A DNA stretch of 64,000 nt from Acanthamoeba castellanii str. Neff (taxonomy: Eukaryota; Discosea; Longamoebia; Acanthamoebidae), in assembly GCF_000313135.1 (NCBI RefSeq), contig NW_004457391.1, forward strand, positions 269,974 to 333,973. Reading direction: 5' to 3'. Below the pieces are notes generated by a model that did not search any database, was not told the DNA's origin, and worked only from the letters and a program-made list of their open reading frames with translations. Shown here one piece after another: positions 32,641 through 44,663 of the stretch; position 1 is the stretch's first letter; each line of letters begins with the position of its first letter. The position numbers and the translations under genes were made by a program.

Positions 32641-34440
32641 TCAGGTGGGCCGCTTGGCGGATCGGGACACGGAAGAAGAAGATGAAGAGGAGGAAAGAGA
32701 TGATGATGAAGAAGAGGTCGTCGTCGTGGATGATGACGATGATTTCTGTTTGGCGGCTGTGACGAGGGCGTGGTGGCAGTTGATGCAGATCTTGACCGGG
32801 GTGGTGTAGCCCTTGTCGCGGAGCGCCACCGCGTGTGGCGTGCAGTTGCCGCAGTAGATCAGCCCTGCGTGTCGTACAAATGGCACACGATCAGTCGTGT
32901 GCAGTGGTGCGTGAGTGTGCGTGTGCGGCGTGTGCGGCTCTGCGGCTCTAGGCCTCAACGTACCACAACTGCGACAGTGATGCTGGAAGCGAGGAGAGAT
33001 AGAGAGGTGAGTGACAACTGTCAGCGCAAAGTGGTGCAAGTGGAGGCTCGCGCACCTTCCAGGTGAAGAGGGAGAACTCGGTCTGGCACGCAGCGCAATG
33101 CGTGGCGAGCTCGAGCGGCTGCCAGTTCTTGTAGCTGTACCCCTCACTTCGTTCGAGCCTGCGTAAAAGCACCACATCAATCAGTGCTTGCACAACTCGC
33201 ACACGCAACACCGCACGCACGCGACACATGTGGAGTAGGCCCGCACTTGATTTCGTCGCTGTGGCGCTGTTCGAGGAGTTTGGTGACGAGCATCTGGACG
33301 GGCTTGTTCAGGTTGGCGTCTTCCTTGGCCGAGCACGTCCAAAAGCCCATGATGTCGTTGGAGCGCACAAACTCCTTGAGCGAGGGCGTCAGCGCCGACA
33401 GCTGCTTCGGAGACACCTGGTCCACTACGTCACGACACACAACACACGACACGACACGACACGACCAACGACACGACACGACACATGGGTGGTTAGAAAG
33501 GCCGAACGAAAACAATGCGACGATAAAGGAGGAGAGTGTCAGCACCTTTGTTGACGAACATGATGACGGGGACGGACATGTTCTCGCCGTTGGGACCCTT
33601 GTTGGCCACCTTGGCCCGGAGGTCGGTCACCCACGCCTCCGCCTCCTGCAAGGTGTGTGCGGTGATAGCAACACAACACACGCAACACACGCAACACACG
33701 CAACACACGCAACACGCAACACGTGTGTGAGTGTGGTGCAACGATCAAGCATGAAAGCGGCACTGGTCGAGAAAGAAGAACCTTGATGGTCTTGGGCTTG
33801 GTGGCGTCGGCGACCACGATGCCGGCCACGGCGTGTTCGTAGTAAAAGCGCGTCTTTCCGCCGAACTTCTCTTGCCCGCCCACGTCCTACCGATTCAGCC
33901 GCGCACGCACGGTTGCGTTTAGTGACAGACTCACACGCACACGCACCAACCGCACATGCAGGCCGCACGTGACACGACACACGGATGGTGGTGTGGCCTA
34001 CCCAGAGCATGAGCCGCACGTTGTCGCGCCGTATGGCGGTGCGGTCACCGCCCACGGACGTGGCAAAGTCGTTGAGCGAGCACAGGGCGAACTCGACGCC
34101 GGTGGTCGGCCGCTCCTTCCCCGTGTAGAGGCCATGGACCACCCCTGTGGGCCAAAAAAAAAACAAACAAGATTGTATTAGCAAATCAATAATTCGGTAA
34201 ATAGTGTAAACAAATAATAAAAGGAATAATAAGGTCGTACGATTGATGAGGGCCGTCTGGGGTTGTGGCACGAGGAAAGACGAAGAAAAGGTTAAGTGGT
34301 GGCAACAAGCGAATACGAAGAAGTACTACCTTGCCAGTCCCACGGTCGCCAAGTACGACAATCTTGAAAGTGTATTGTTTGTTGGCGCGGCTGCTGCTTC
34401 CAGATGGCCGCCTCTGTGGTTCGCTCACTTCGTTGCCCAT
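32641..34440 (-). CDS. Rab32-like GTPase fused to a C-terminal FYVE zinc finger
   Basis: From ATG 34440 (MGNEVSEPQRRPSG) the exons encode a complete small GTPase: G1 GDRGTGKT, switch I ERPTTGVEF, G3 LWDVGGQEKFGGKTRFYYEH, G4 FVNKVDQ and G5 TCSAKED. The segment after G3 (AVAGIVVADATKPKTI) and the overall pattern resemble Rab32/38. The domain runs into NWQPLELATHCAACQTEFSL and FTWK, HHCRSCG, LIYCGNC, CINCHHAL, a FYVE-type double zinc finger with the basic HHC core. A Ser/Thr-rich tail ends SAKRPT. No C-terminal cysteine for prenylation exists. FYVE fingers bind phosphatidylinositol 3-phosphate on endosomes, so the finger may replace the lipid anchor (inference). Eight or so introns, including microexons of 16 nt (34241-34256) and 19 nt (32964-32982), both required for the conserved motifs. 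Confidence 0.9.
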
Positions 34441-34676
34441 CTAAAGCACCACCCACAAGGCTCTCGTCTGTGTGTAAAACTGAAAAAGCGACCTCGTCTT
34501 CGCCACAAACCAGCCCAAGAAAAAGAACGAAAAATGTTTTCTTTCAAATTTTCTGTCGACGTATCAAACGACCAATAGCCGCAGGCAGGGCTGAACGTTT
34601 GTGTAGAATCACATCTTCTGTAAAATTATCATCACATCTCCAGCTTCCTTCAAGCACTTGCTCGCCATGTCGAAAC

Positions 34677-36150
34677 TTGAGCTGAGTCTGGACGAGGTCA
34701 TCATGTCGGATAAGAAGAAGAAGCAATTCAGGGAAAAGGCGAAGCAGACCGTCCGTGGCGGCTCGGGCAAGGGTGGTCGGGCAACTGGTGGAGGCCGAAC
34801 TGGTGGTGGTGGGGGCGGTGGTGGTCGGCAGCAAGGTGGAGGCCAGCAGCAGCAGGAGAGACGCCAGGGCGGTGGCGTCCAGCGCGGCCAGCGCCGAACT
34901 CGAGGACAGAGGGCCACCCCTTACGACAAGGTACCTCAATCGCGCCTGGTTTGTATTTACGTTAATCACATCTGCCCTGCAAAATCTCATTTCAGCACCA
35001 GGTGCTGCAATCGCGAATTGCCTCCTCCTTTCCTGCTCATTCACTGTCAAATAGCAAAAGATTCCCCTTTTTTCTCAATTTATCTTAATGATGGGCAGGT
35101 TTGATCTCTCCCCTGCTCCAGCAAGCGCTCTCCATTACTCCATCGCGAACAAAATCATCATCGCTCGCCTCCTACAACCTCGACATCAAACCGTCGACTT
35201 GCGATGGGGGAGGGCGCCCGCACACCCCAAATCGCGGCACCTCCTTGCAGAGACAGCGAAGAGCGAAGAGCGAGCCTTCACTCACAACCACACCTTCTTT
35301 TTTTAACCACTACTGCTCCCTTCTTACTTAACATTCTGTTTCATAGGTGGACCTTCCTTCCTTATTGCTTTGTGTCTTTTCTTCATCTTCTTGTAGAACC
35401 AGTCTGGGCTAACCAGACCTGTGTTGCAACCATTCTCAGGGTAACCCAGAGAACATGTGGTCGCACGATCTCTACAACGAGGACGAGGAGCGCAGACGCG
35501 GCGGCGGCGTGGACAGGGACCTCGGCAACACCGGCTTCCTGAAGCGCTCGCTGGGCGGCGGCGGCGGCGGCGGCGACAAGACCACTGTCGAGATCACCAA
35601 CCTCAGTTACGACGTGTCCAGCGACGACCTCAAGGTTGGAGTCCAACCTCTCTCTCTCTTGTGTGTGTGTTGTGTGTGTGTGTTGTGTGTGTGTGTGTTG
35701 TGTGTGTTCTGGTTGCTGACGTCATTACTACCAACTTGTGGTGCAGCGTCTGCTGGGCGGCGATGGCGACCTGCTCAAGGTCCACATCGCGTTCGACAGG
35801 TCTGGCAGGTCGGAGGGTACCGCGAAGGCCGTGTTCGAGTCGCGCGAGGCCGCCAACAGGGCCATCAGGGACTTTGACGGCGCCGAGCTCGAGGGGCAGG
35901 TCCTGTCGCTCGCCATCGTCGCCAACGAGGCCTCGCGCGGCAGGCGAGGCGGCGGCGGCGGTGCCAAGAAGGTGGGCGACGGCAACTTCCAGCTCTCGAC
36001 GGCCGGTGGCCGCAAGGTCATCACCAGGTTCGTTGTGTGTCGTCGTGTGTGTCGTGTGTGTGTCGTTGTGTGTTACGCCCACCAGCGGGAGTCATGCTAA
36101 CATTGGTCTTCAACAGGGTACGCGCATCTGATGACAGGGCCTTCTTGTAA
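34677..36150 (+). CDS. ALYREF: Aly/REF mRNA export adaptor
   Basis: Nuclear RNA-binding adaptor of the TREX complex that hands mRNA to the export receptor. From ATG 34677 the N-terminus shows the UAP56-binding motif LELSLDEVIMSDKKKK, followed by a Gly/Arg/Gln-rich RNA-binding stretch. A long intron (about 34932-35439) is removed before GNPENMWSHDLYNEDEE, which contains the WxHD motif conserved in REF proteins. The RRM follows: KTTVEITNLSYDVSSDDLK, RLLGGDGDLLKVHIAFDRSG, SEGTAKAVFESREAANRAI, then DFDGAELEGQVLSLAIV. The C-terminus is short (GGRKVITRVRASDDRAFL) and lacks the second UAP56-binding motif usually found at the end of REF proteins. Stop TAA at 36148-36150. It is convergent with the BTB gene, 98 bp apart. 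Confidence 0.93.
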
Positions 36151-36247
36151 CTGATCTGCGCTCGAATCGAATAAAACACGGAACAAGAACCTCAAAAGCA
36201 TCACCATCAACTCGTCGAGTTCAACACCCTCTTCCTCCTCTTCTTCT

Positions 36248-37322
36248 TCACTCCAGGTGCACCTGGCCGTAGAGCTCGAAGCCACAGACGTGGAAGCACT
36301 TGCAAGGTGTGGGCTCGTCGTCCTGGTAGTCCTCGTCAAGCTCGTCCTCGTCCTCTTCGTCACCCTCGCTGGCGCCCGTGCAGGTGAGCTGGAAGCGCTT
36401 GAAGGCCTGCTCCTGCTCGGGGATCGGCCACGAGGCCCGGTTGGCCTTGATCAGCGATCGGTCGTCCACGTGGGCGCAGAGCGTGGCCCAGGCCTTACCG
36501 TCCACGGAAGCCGAGAGCGACCAGTTGGCGGGGCGGCGGCAGCCGGTGGCGGTCGCGTAGGAGAGGCAGTAGCGGTTGGGCCTTACAGCGACGGGCAGTT
36601 CGATGGTGAAGCTCTGGTCGAGCGCGTAGCAGCAGCCGCCGTCGCCTGCTGTGCGCTCGATGAGGTTGCGTCCGTTGTATGCGCCGACGACCTTGACCAA
36701 GCCGGCGTCGACCGGGCTCCGGTAGAGGGCCGTCCCCTTCTTGGTGCCGAGCCAGTACAAGACGCCCCGATTGTCGTCGAGATCAGAGAAGGTAAAGTCG
36801 TGCCACGTTGATTGGTCGATCAAGCTTTCGATCTGTTTGCAAGCGAAGGGTGAGCGCACACTGCGCAGGCGTCCAAAACGAGACGAAACAAAGCACTAAA
36901 CGAAACGAAGCACCAAACGAAACGAAACACGAAATGAAACGAACCTGGTAAAAGTCGGCCTCGAGCTGGACGGCCTTGAGCAGGGCGGGATCGGTCGGGG
37001 GGATGAAGACCCCCGTCTGGAGGTAGTGCAGGATGTGCTCAAAGGGCGCGCCAGGGCGGTCGATGAAGAAGAAGCCGTCCTCGTCTTTCTCCACCTTGAA
37101 CCCCTTGCCCGAGAACATGGCCGAGAGCATCGACTCCTCCCTGCACAGGGTCGCGGTGGTGGTCTTGAACTGGCGACCACCGACGTCCAGCTTGATAACG
37201 GCCGTAGAAGGAAGATGAACCACCGATGCCATCTTCGCCTTGTCCTCTTCGAACTGGCTGTGCTCCATGTCAAGCTTTGCCTGAAGCTCGGCGACACGAG
37301 CTACCTCCGCCTCCGTCTCCAT
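36248..37322 (-). CDS. KCTD-type BTB protein with C-terminal F5/8C-like domain
   Basis: From ATG 37322 there is a short coiled coil (AELQAKLDMEHSQFEEDKAK), then a T1/BTB domain of the potassium-channel tetramerisation type: VIKLDVGGRQFKTTTATLCR, SMLSAMFSG, DEDGFFFIDRPGAPFEHIL and HYLQTGVFIPP, AVQLEADFYQ. After one intron (about 36855-36942) the second exon has STWHDFTFSDLDDNRGVLYW, ANWSLSASVDGKAWATLCAH, KRFQLTCTGAS, an acidic insertion and HVCGFELYGQVHLE. The second half resembles the discoidin/F5-8-type beta sandwich found behind BTB domains in some amoebozoan and animal proteins. KCTD proteins commonly act as cullin-3 adaptors, so a substrate-recruiting role is plausible but not shown. Confidence 0.8.
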
Positions 37323-37409
37323 CGCTTTGTGGCCACCGCCATTGCTTCTTCGCGAACATGCTGCAGCCCCGAAACTTTTTTTAACAGAATAAGAACAAGA
37401 GGTTTTAGG

Positions 37410-39924
37410 TTAGGTGGGCACGTAGACTGAGGCGCCCGAGTGGAACTGCGATGTGATGCGCTTGAGCTGGAGGAGGAACAGGATGGCCGCCTTGCACTTG
37501 CTCCCTGATGATGACGGTGACGATGAAGATGTTGATAATGTGACACAGACGGATGCATTAGTGCCGATGAAGGAGAAAGAGAGAGAGAGAGAGAAGTGCT
37601 TCTTTGTACCTAGACCCAGGTCGTTGCGCAGCTGATCTTCGCTCAGATGCGGGAGCGAGTTGGCGGCACAGAAGGCTCCCATCTTTTCGATGGCTTCGTT
37701 GAGCTGCTGCAACGATATCTGGCCTCTGTCAGAGGAAATTGTCACAGTTGCGATGTCAGACCGTATCGGAAATGAGAATGCGTGTGTGATGTGTGTGCGT
37801 GTGTGTCGTGCGCGTGCGGTGGTGCAAGATGGGTATACCTTAGGAAGCCGGCACAGCCGTTATACTCCTGCTCGGTAACTGTCGGAATGAGCGAAGCAGG
37901 AGGCAGAGCTTTGGATGACGACGAGGATGTGGGCGCCTGTGCGGCCGGAGTGGAAGACCAGGCCGTCGATGTGGACGAGAGAGCCGGGAGAGAAGAAGCA
38001 TAAGAGGAAGAAGAGTAGGTCGGCGCAGAAGAAGAAACAAAAGTGGTAGTAGATGACGGTCCGACGGACGAAGAATACTTCGAGTAAGCTGAGGCCGTAG
38101 ATGAGATGGAGGAGGAGGACGCAGACGATGAATACGATGAAGATGAAGGATAGAGCGAACTAAAGGCGGGAGGTGCTGCCCCGCGTGCTGCTGCAGGCTG
38201 CGCCGGCGAGTTGCCGAGGAGGTGCTTGTATCTGAGGTCGACAGTGGGCGTGGTGGTCGGGAGCGAGGGATAGAGCTGGCCGCCTGCCGAGGGCCGGATA
38301 GGCGACAAGTCGTCAAAGTCCATGTCGCCCGCGCCTCCGTTCTCTGCCCCGTGGAAGGACCGCGTGATGGGAGTGACGGGCGTCATGGCCGACATCGAAG
38401 CGTTCGCATGATGGCCTCGCTGCACCGAGCCGGGCGTCGCCGATGTGTAGCGCCCCGAGGTATTGCCGTGATGCTGCGGTGTTTTCGACTGATACGATGC
38501 GGTGTACTCGGGCGAGGCGACCATGGCGTAGGATGGACGGTAGGACGAGGTGGGTGTCTTGGGAGCCGACGAGGAAGCGTTGGAGTAGGCCGACATCGAG
38601 GAAGAAGAGGAAGAGAATGACGCGTAGTGTGAGGACGGGGTGGGTGTCTTGCCTGACGCGGCTGCGCGATGATAGGTCGAGGTGGGCTGCGCAAATGACG
38701 ACGTGGAAGAAGGTGCGGCGACGGAAGAAGAAAAGGAAGAGAGTTGAGCATCGGTCCCCATCTGGCGTTGATGCATGCGAGCGCCAGTGTTCAACTCGCC
38801 GACGGGAGCGCTCGGCTTCTGCAATTCGAGCGCTGCGGGTCCTGTTGTCGAGCCATTAGAACGGGCGATTCGTCAGCTTAGTTGGGCGCTCTGACGCTGA
38901 AGAGAGCGGAACGTACGCCTGGAGATGAGCTCGAGCGAGGCCGCCGATAGGCCCAGGTCAGCTGAGGGCGAGTACAAGAGCGGGTTGCTGTTGTGCGCGG
39001 CCGGTCTGTTGAGGCATTTTGAAGTTAGTACTACTGTACTGAACTGATGCAAGCAATGATCTATGTGGTCGGCGTACGCTGGTCGGCTGCTACCATGGGT
39101 CGGCTGATGTCTGGTGCGAGTACCGCTCTGCGATCCGGGTTGAGTTCGGGAGGACTGCTTGGGCGTGTGGGAGACCGCAGCAGCTCTGCGCTCGCCTGGT
39201 ACGCGCTCTACTTTGTTCACGTCCCATCAGAGGTGTACTGATGAGTTTCGCCTCTTTCTCCGTTACTCTCATCGATGCGTGTCTCTTCCCGCATCTGAGA
39301 GTAATAGTACGAGTCTGGGTCCGCACTCTCTTCGCCCCTGTCCTTTTCGTCTGTGGGAACGTTAGAACCAGCGCACACCGTGCGAGAGAGAGAGGACTCA
39401 GAAGACGTACCGTGCGAGTTGGCAGGGGAGAGAAGAGGCGGAGGCTCGACACGGCGCAGTCCGTGCTCTTGCTCGAGCACTTCCTCCAGTTCTTCGCGCC
39501 ACATTTCGTTCTGTTTGTACATTCCCATGCAGACCTGCACCCAATGTCTCAATCAGCAACGCCAGCGTTCGTTGACCACAGTTAGCGAAAGATATGTACC
39601 TCTATAATCTCCTCGAATGAGACCGCGCTCGTGAATTGGGAATGCATCGTTGCCACGTCCTTCTGTAGGCGACTCACGTCCGTCTTCATCCTCTTCATGA
39701 ACAGTGAAGAATAGCCTGCATGTACCGGAAACATTAAAATTCTGACATGTAGCTTGAGATGGATTGTGCCGCGTACCCTGGGTGCCAGAAAGTGGAGGCT
39801 TTTCCACCGATGTGCGGAGGTCTCGCGCCTCGCCTTCCGCATGAGCTGCGAATTGCTTAACACCGCCAAAAAATGAATTCACTGTCTGATGCAGCGGCGC
39901 ATGTGTCGAAGTCCCATTCTTCAT
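37410..39924 (-). CDS. SKA1: SKA1-like spindle and kinetochore-associated protein
   Basis: From ATG 39924 (MKNGTSTHAPLHQ) a helical N-terminus follows: SLFMKRMKTDVSRLQKDVAT, SFEEIIEVCMGMYKQNEMW and REELEEVLEQEHGLRR, suited to a coiled coil. The centre is a long Ser/Thr/Pro/Ala-rich linker with many SP and TP sites (KTPTPSS, KTPTSS, TPVTPITRS). The conserved C-terminus reads LIPTVTEQEYNGCAGFLR, GQISLQQLNEAIEKM, LSEDQLRNDLGLG, then KCKAAILFLLQLKRIT and ending SGASVYVPT, in the order of the SKA1 microtubule-binding winged-helix domain. In animals SKA1 couples kinetochores to spindle microtubules. The linker is much longer than in animal SKA1 (about 350 residues versus a few tens), rich in potential CDK sites. 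About six introns; internal boundaries near 39000-39250 are uncertain. Confidence 0.65.
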
Positions 39925-40263
39925 CCTTCGTAGGTGACTATCTCCAGATTCGGCTGTGGATTGTGATCTTGCACGTTCGATGTGGCGTTTTGCCGGCAGT
40001 TTGGTTTCGCGCCAAAAAAAGTGCCTGCTCGTGATGCCAACAAGCTGGGAGAAAAGGGGATAAATGTGGGAAATGAAAATTTACACGTCGGCAGGGCTAC
40101 GTGGCCCGACAGCGAGCAGGACGATTTCTCATTCGAATCGATTGCTGCCATCCAAGCCTCTGTTCTCCATTAATTGACGGCGCTTTGAACTCGGCCTGTG
40201 TTAGCGCACAATTCTCCACTTCTCCCCATCTCTCAACATCAGCCGTGAGTGCACAGCAGCAAC
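39925..40263. other. Divergent intergenic region (SKA1-like / beta-COP)
   Basis: No supported gene. This region must contain both promoters. T- and A-rich patches (about 40013-40024 and 40055-40082) are visible but no clear TATA element. Confidence 0.5.
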
Positions 40264-43200
40264 ATGGAACGAGAGCGCCCCTGCACATTTCTCATCCACA
40301 ACGACACAGTCGACATCCCTGTGTCGCAACTGAAGGAACAGCTCGAAAATGGAGATCTCGCAGTCAAGATCTCGGCCCTCAAGAAGATCATCCTCTTGAC
40401 ACTGAATGGACAGCCGCTCCCCCAGCTCCTCATGTCGGTCATTCGCTTCTGCATGCCTCAGAAGGACAAGACCATGAAGAAGCTTCTCCTCCTCTTCTGG
40501 GAGCTCTGCGAGAAGACTGGCCCCGACGGCAAGCTTCTCCACGAGATGATCCTCGTGTGGTACGCCCTCAGATTTTCGCTTTCATTTTATTTCGCCTTTC
40601 AAGATTAGATTTGTTTCGCTTCCCCGCGATCATCGCTTCAAATGTCGCTTTATTTCACTTCATTCATTTCGATTTGCAACAGCCCTTTTCCTGAATGACA
40701 TAGACGTCTAACACGAACTATGTGATCGGACAGCTCGCACTTCCGTAACGATCTCAACCACCCGAACGAGTACGTGCGGGGCAGCACGCTGCGCTTCCTG
40801 TGCAAGCTCAAGGAGGCAGAGATCCTCGAGCCGCTGGTGCCCTCCGTGCGCGCCAACCTCGAGTACCGCCACGCCTATGTGCGCCGCAATGCCGTGCTGG
40901 CCGTCTACAGCATCTACAAGGCCTTCTCTTTCCTCATTCCCGACGCTCCCGAGCTCATCTTCAACTTCCTCAACACCGTACGGTTCACTTCGCCTTGTGT
41001 TGTCTTGTGTTGGCTTGTCCTTCTTGCGACTCACGCGACACGTAACACGCACCGTAGGAGGGAGACGCGGCGTGCAAGCGCAACGCGTTCATCATGCTCT
41101 TCAACTGCGATCAGGACAAGGCGATCGAATACCTCAGCTCGGTCATCGGCCAGGTCAACACCTTCGGCGACATTCTTCAAATTATCGTGATCGAGCTCAT
41201 CCGCAAGGTCTGCAAGTCCACCGCCTCGGGCAGCGACAGGGTACACTTCTCGCCCGCCTCTGACACGATTGCCGCAAGCGTTGGGAACTCACCACTCACT
41301 TGACGCGCGTGATCAGGCCAAGTACCTCAAGTGCCTGTTCGAGCTCCTCAAGGCGCCGTCGCCCGCCGTTCAGTTCGAGGCCGCCGGCGCGCTCGTCGGT
41401 CTCACCTCCGCGCCGACCGCCGTGCGCGCTGCCGCCGCCACCTTCATCCAGCTCCTGTGTAACGTAAGGCCGCCTCTCCCACTTTCGCCGGTTCAGTGTT
41501 TTATGTGCGACCGGTGCTTACCGCTCCCAACTGCCTCCAACAGGAAGCGGACAACAACGTCAAGATCATCGTCACGGACAAGCTCGACGCTATTAGGCTC
41601 AAGTACGCGCGCACACGACACACGCGCGTTTCATTCGAAAGAATGCTCAATCACTCACCATCTCTCCCCCCAACGCTCAAACAGGCACAAGAAGACGCTG
41701 CAGCCGCTGCTGATGGACATCCTGCGCGCGCTGTCGACGCCCAACATGGACATCCGCAAGAAGACCCTCGACATCGCGCTCGACCTCGTCTCGCCCCAGA
41801 ACATCGACGAAGCCATCCTCTACCTCAAGAAGGAGATCGCCAAGACCCAGGTGGCCGGCTTCGAGAAGGTACCCGGCCCTTAGCACAAACCTACACCGCA
41901 CACACGCACACGCACACGCACCACCGCACAGACGTGCCATGTCCTAACAATCAATTTGGACAACAGGGTGGCGAGTACAGGCAGATGCTGATCCAGGCCA
42001 TCCACGCGTGTGCGGTCAAGTACCCGTCGGTGGCCAGCAATGTGGTGCTCGCGCTGATGGACTTCCTCGGCGACGCCAACATCCCGACGGCCGTCGAGGT
42101 GGTCACCTTTGTGCGCGAGGTCGCCGAGACCTATCCCGAGCTCCGCGAGTCCATCCTCCGCAAGCTCTTCCTCTCTCTCAAGCACATCACCGCCTCCTCC
42201 GTACGCCCGCCTCTCAATTACCTCAAATATTTCACATCAATAATAACGATGATGATGGTGACTTATTATATTGCTAAAAATAGATAAATAAATGCTAATT
42301 GATGGTGTGGCTTGTGTGCAGGTGTACCGGACGGCGCTTTGGGTGCTGGGCGAGTATGCGCTGACGACGGACGACATCGACCAGGCGTTCTCGACGCTCA
42401 AGGGCGAGATCGGTGCGCTGCCGCTGGTCAAGGACGGCAGCGAGGACGAGAACGAGGGCGGAGACAAGGAGAAGAAGGAGAAGGCCGACGTGCTCCTGAG
42501 CCCGCAGCTCCCCTCCAGCCGTCCGGCCATCCTCGCCGACGGCACCTACGCCACCCAGAGCGCCTTCTCCGTGCCCAAGATCACTGCTCCTCAAGGTCCT
42601 CACCCCCTCCTGCCGGCCCATCTGTTGTACTGTGCTGACTTCAACCGCACACACCGCACGCACCACACACATGGCACACACGCACATGAACGAACAGAAA
42701 ACGAGGGAAGCTTGCGTCGTCTGTTGGAGGCGGGCGATTTCTTCCTGGGCTCGGCGCTGTCGACGACACTCACGAAGCTCGTGCTGCGATCGTTCCTCGA
42801 GGAGGACCTGGAGGCCAGCCAGAAGCACGCCTTTGCCGTGGAGGTGCTCCTCATCATGGTCAACATCCTCAAGCTGGGCAAGTCCCCGCAGACCAAGAAC
42901 CAGATCGACGACGTACGCACGCCCTCCGCAACACGCACACGCACACGCACACGGCGCTGATCATATCGGTGCCGATGTGCAGGACTCGTACGGCCGCATT
43001 TGCTCGTGCATTCGAATTTTGAGCGATGGCGGGTTCCTCTCCCGCAAGCACAACGGCGCGGACGAGGCCGAGGCCGAGGAGGCAGAGGAAGAAGACGGCA
43101 CCACGACCACGACGAAGGCCAGCAGCAAGCCCAGGCAGGCCTCGTTCATCCGAGAGCTGTACCTGCAGTTCTGCCGCGACTCGTTCTCCGACATGTTGCG

Positions 43201-44562
43201 ACAGAAGCAGAAGGAGGAGGCCGAGAAGAAGAAGGAGAAGGACGAGCAGGTCAGCGTGCAGGCCGACGACCTCCTGGTCCTGCGCCAGCTTCGGGCCAAC
43301 CGGGTCGTCGGTATGCGTTTCTTTTTTGATTTCTTTTCTTTTCTTTTCTTTTTCGCGCAAGCTGATCATTGTGGGCGTGCAGGAGCTGATGAAGCGGACG
43401 ACCTGGAGGACGATCTCGGCCAGGTGACCGGCCTTCAGAACGAAGACTCCAGTACTCTTCCGCACCGCAACGCACACGCGCAGGCGCGCTGATCGCTGAC
43501 GTTTACAATGATGCGTCCTTTCGCCATTACAGAGCAGGGACTGCAGCTCAACAGGCTGCGTCAGCTGACCGGTCTCAGCGACCCCGTCTACGCCGAGGCC
43601 TATGTCCAGGTCCACGTCTACGACATCGTGCTCGACGTCCTCGTCATCAACCAGGTTGGCCCTTCTCTCTTTTTCCCTTCGCTTTCGTTCTTTACCTCCG
43701 AACTGAACTGACGACCTTCGTGCGCTGCTCGACAGACCCCGGACACGCTGCAGAACCTGTGCCTGGAGCTGGCCACGCTGGGCGACCTGAAGCTGTGCGA
43801 GCGCCCGCGCAACTACAACCTCGGACCCTTCGACTCGAAGCGCATCCGGGCCAACATCAAGGTGTCGTCGACGGAGACCGGCATCATCTTCGGCAACATC
43901 GTGTACGACGTAGCCGGCCAGGCCACCACGCTCAACGCCGACAAGAACTGCGTCATCCTCAACGACATCCACATCGACATCATGGACTACATCTCGCCGG
44001 CCCAGTGCACGCACGTCGACTTCCGCAACATGTGGTCCGAGTTCGAGTGGGAGAACAAGGTGGTCGTCAACACCGAGATCAGGTACGATGAAACGCGCGT
44101 GCGTGTGCAGTGGGTGGTCCGTGTGCGATCTGACCGTGTGCGTGTCGTGTGTCGTATGCGATATCTCAAAAGGGATGTAAATGAGTATCTGGAGCACATC
44201 ATGAAGGTGACCAACATGGGCTGCCTCACCCCCAAGAAGGCACTCGAAGGCGAGTGCGGCTTCATCTCTGCCAACCTCTACGCCAAGAGCGTTTTCGGTG
44301 CGGACCACACAGGCGACACACAACACACGACACACAACACACAGTTTATTATTTGTTTACTTATTTTTTCTTTTCTTTTCTTGCAGGCGAAGATGCGCTG
44401 GCCAACCTGAGCATCGAGCGGCAGCCGGAGACGGGCAAGATCGAGGGCTCGATCCGCATCCGCAGCAAAAAGCAGGGCATCGCGCTCTCCCTGGGCGACA
44501 AGATCACCTCCTCGCAGCGCACCAACAAGACCAAGGAGGAGGTCAAGGCCTGGCTCAAGTAG
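40264..44562 (+). CDS. COPB1: Coatomer subunit beta (beta-COP)
   Basis: Large scaffold subunit of the COPI coat that drives Golgi-to-ER retrograde transport. ATG 40264 opens with the family N-terminus [20 protein letters not shown]. Alpha-solenoid segments follow: [100 protein letters not shown] and [20 protein letters not shown]. The C-terminal appendage part contains [46 protein letters not shown]-type [34 protein letters not shown] and [20 protein letters not shown], ending KEEVKAWLK at TAG 44560-44562. About 14 introns, several filled with CGCACAC repeats. A short acidic insertion ([12 protein letters not shown]) is specific to this copy. Confidence 0.97.
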
Positions 44563-44663
44563 ATCCAGATATCTGCCCTCGTCCTGACCCTCGTCTTCAC
44601 CCCATCATCCACACGCGGCATTGTCGCCGACACACATCACCTGATTTAATTAATTTTTTTCCT

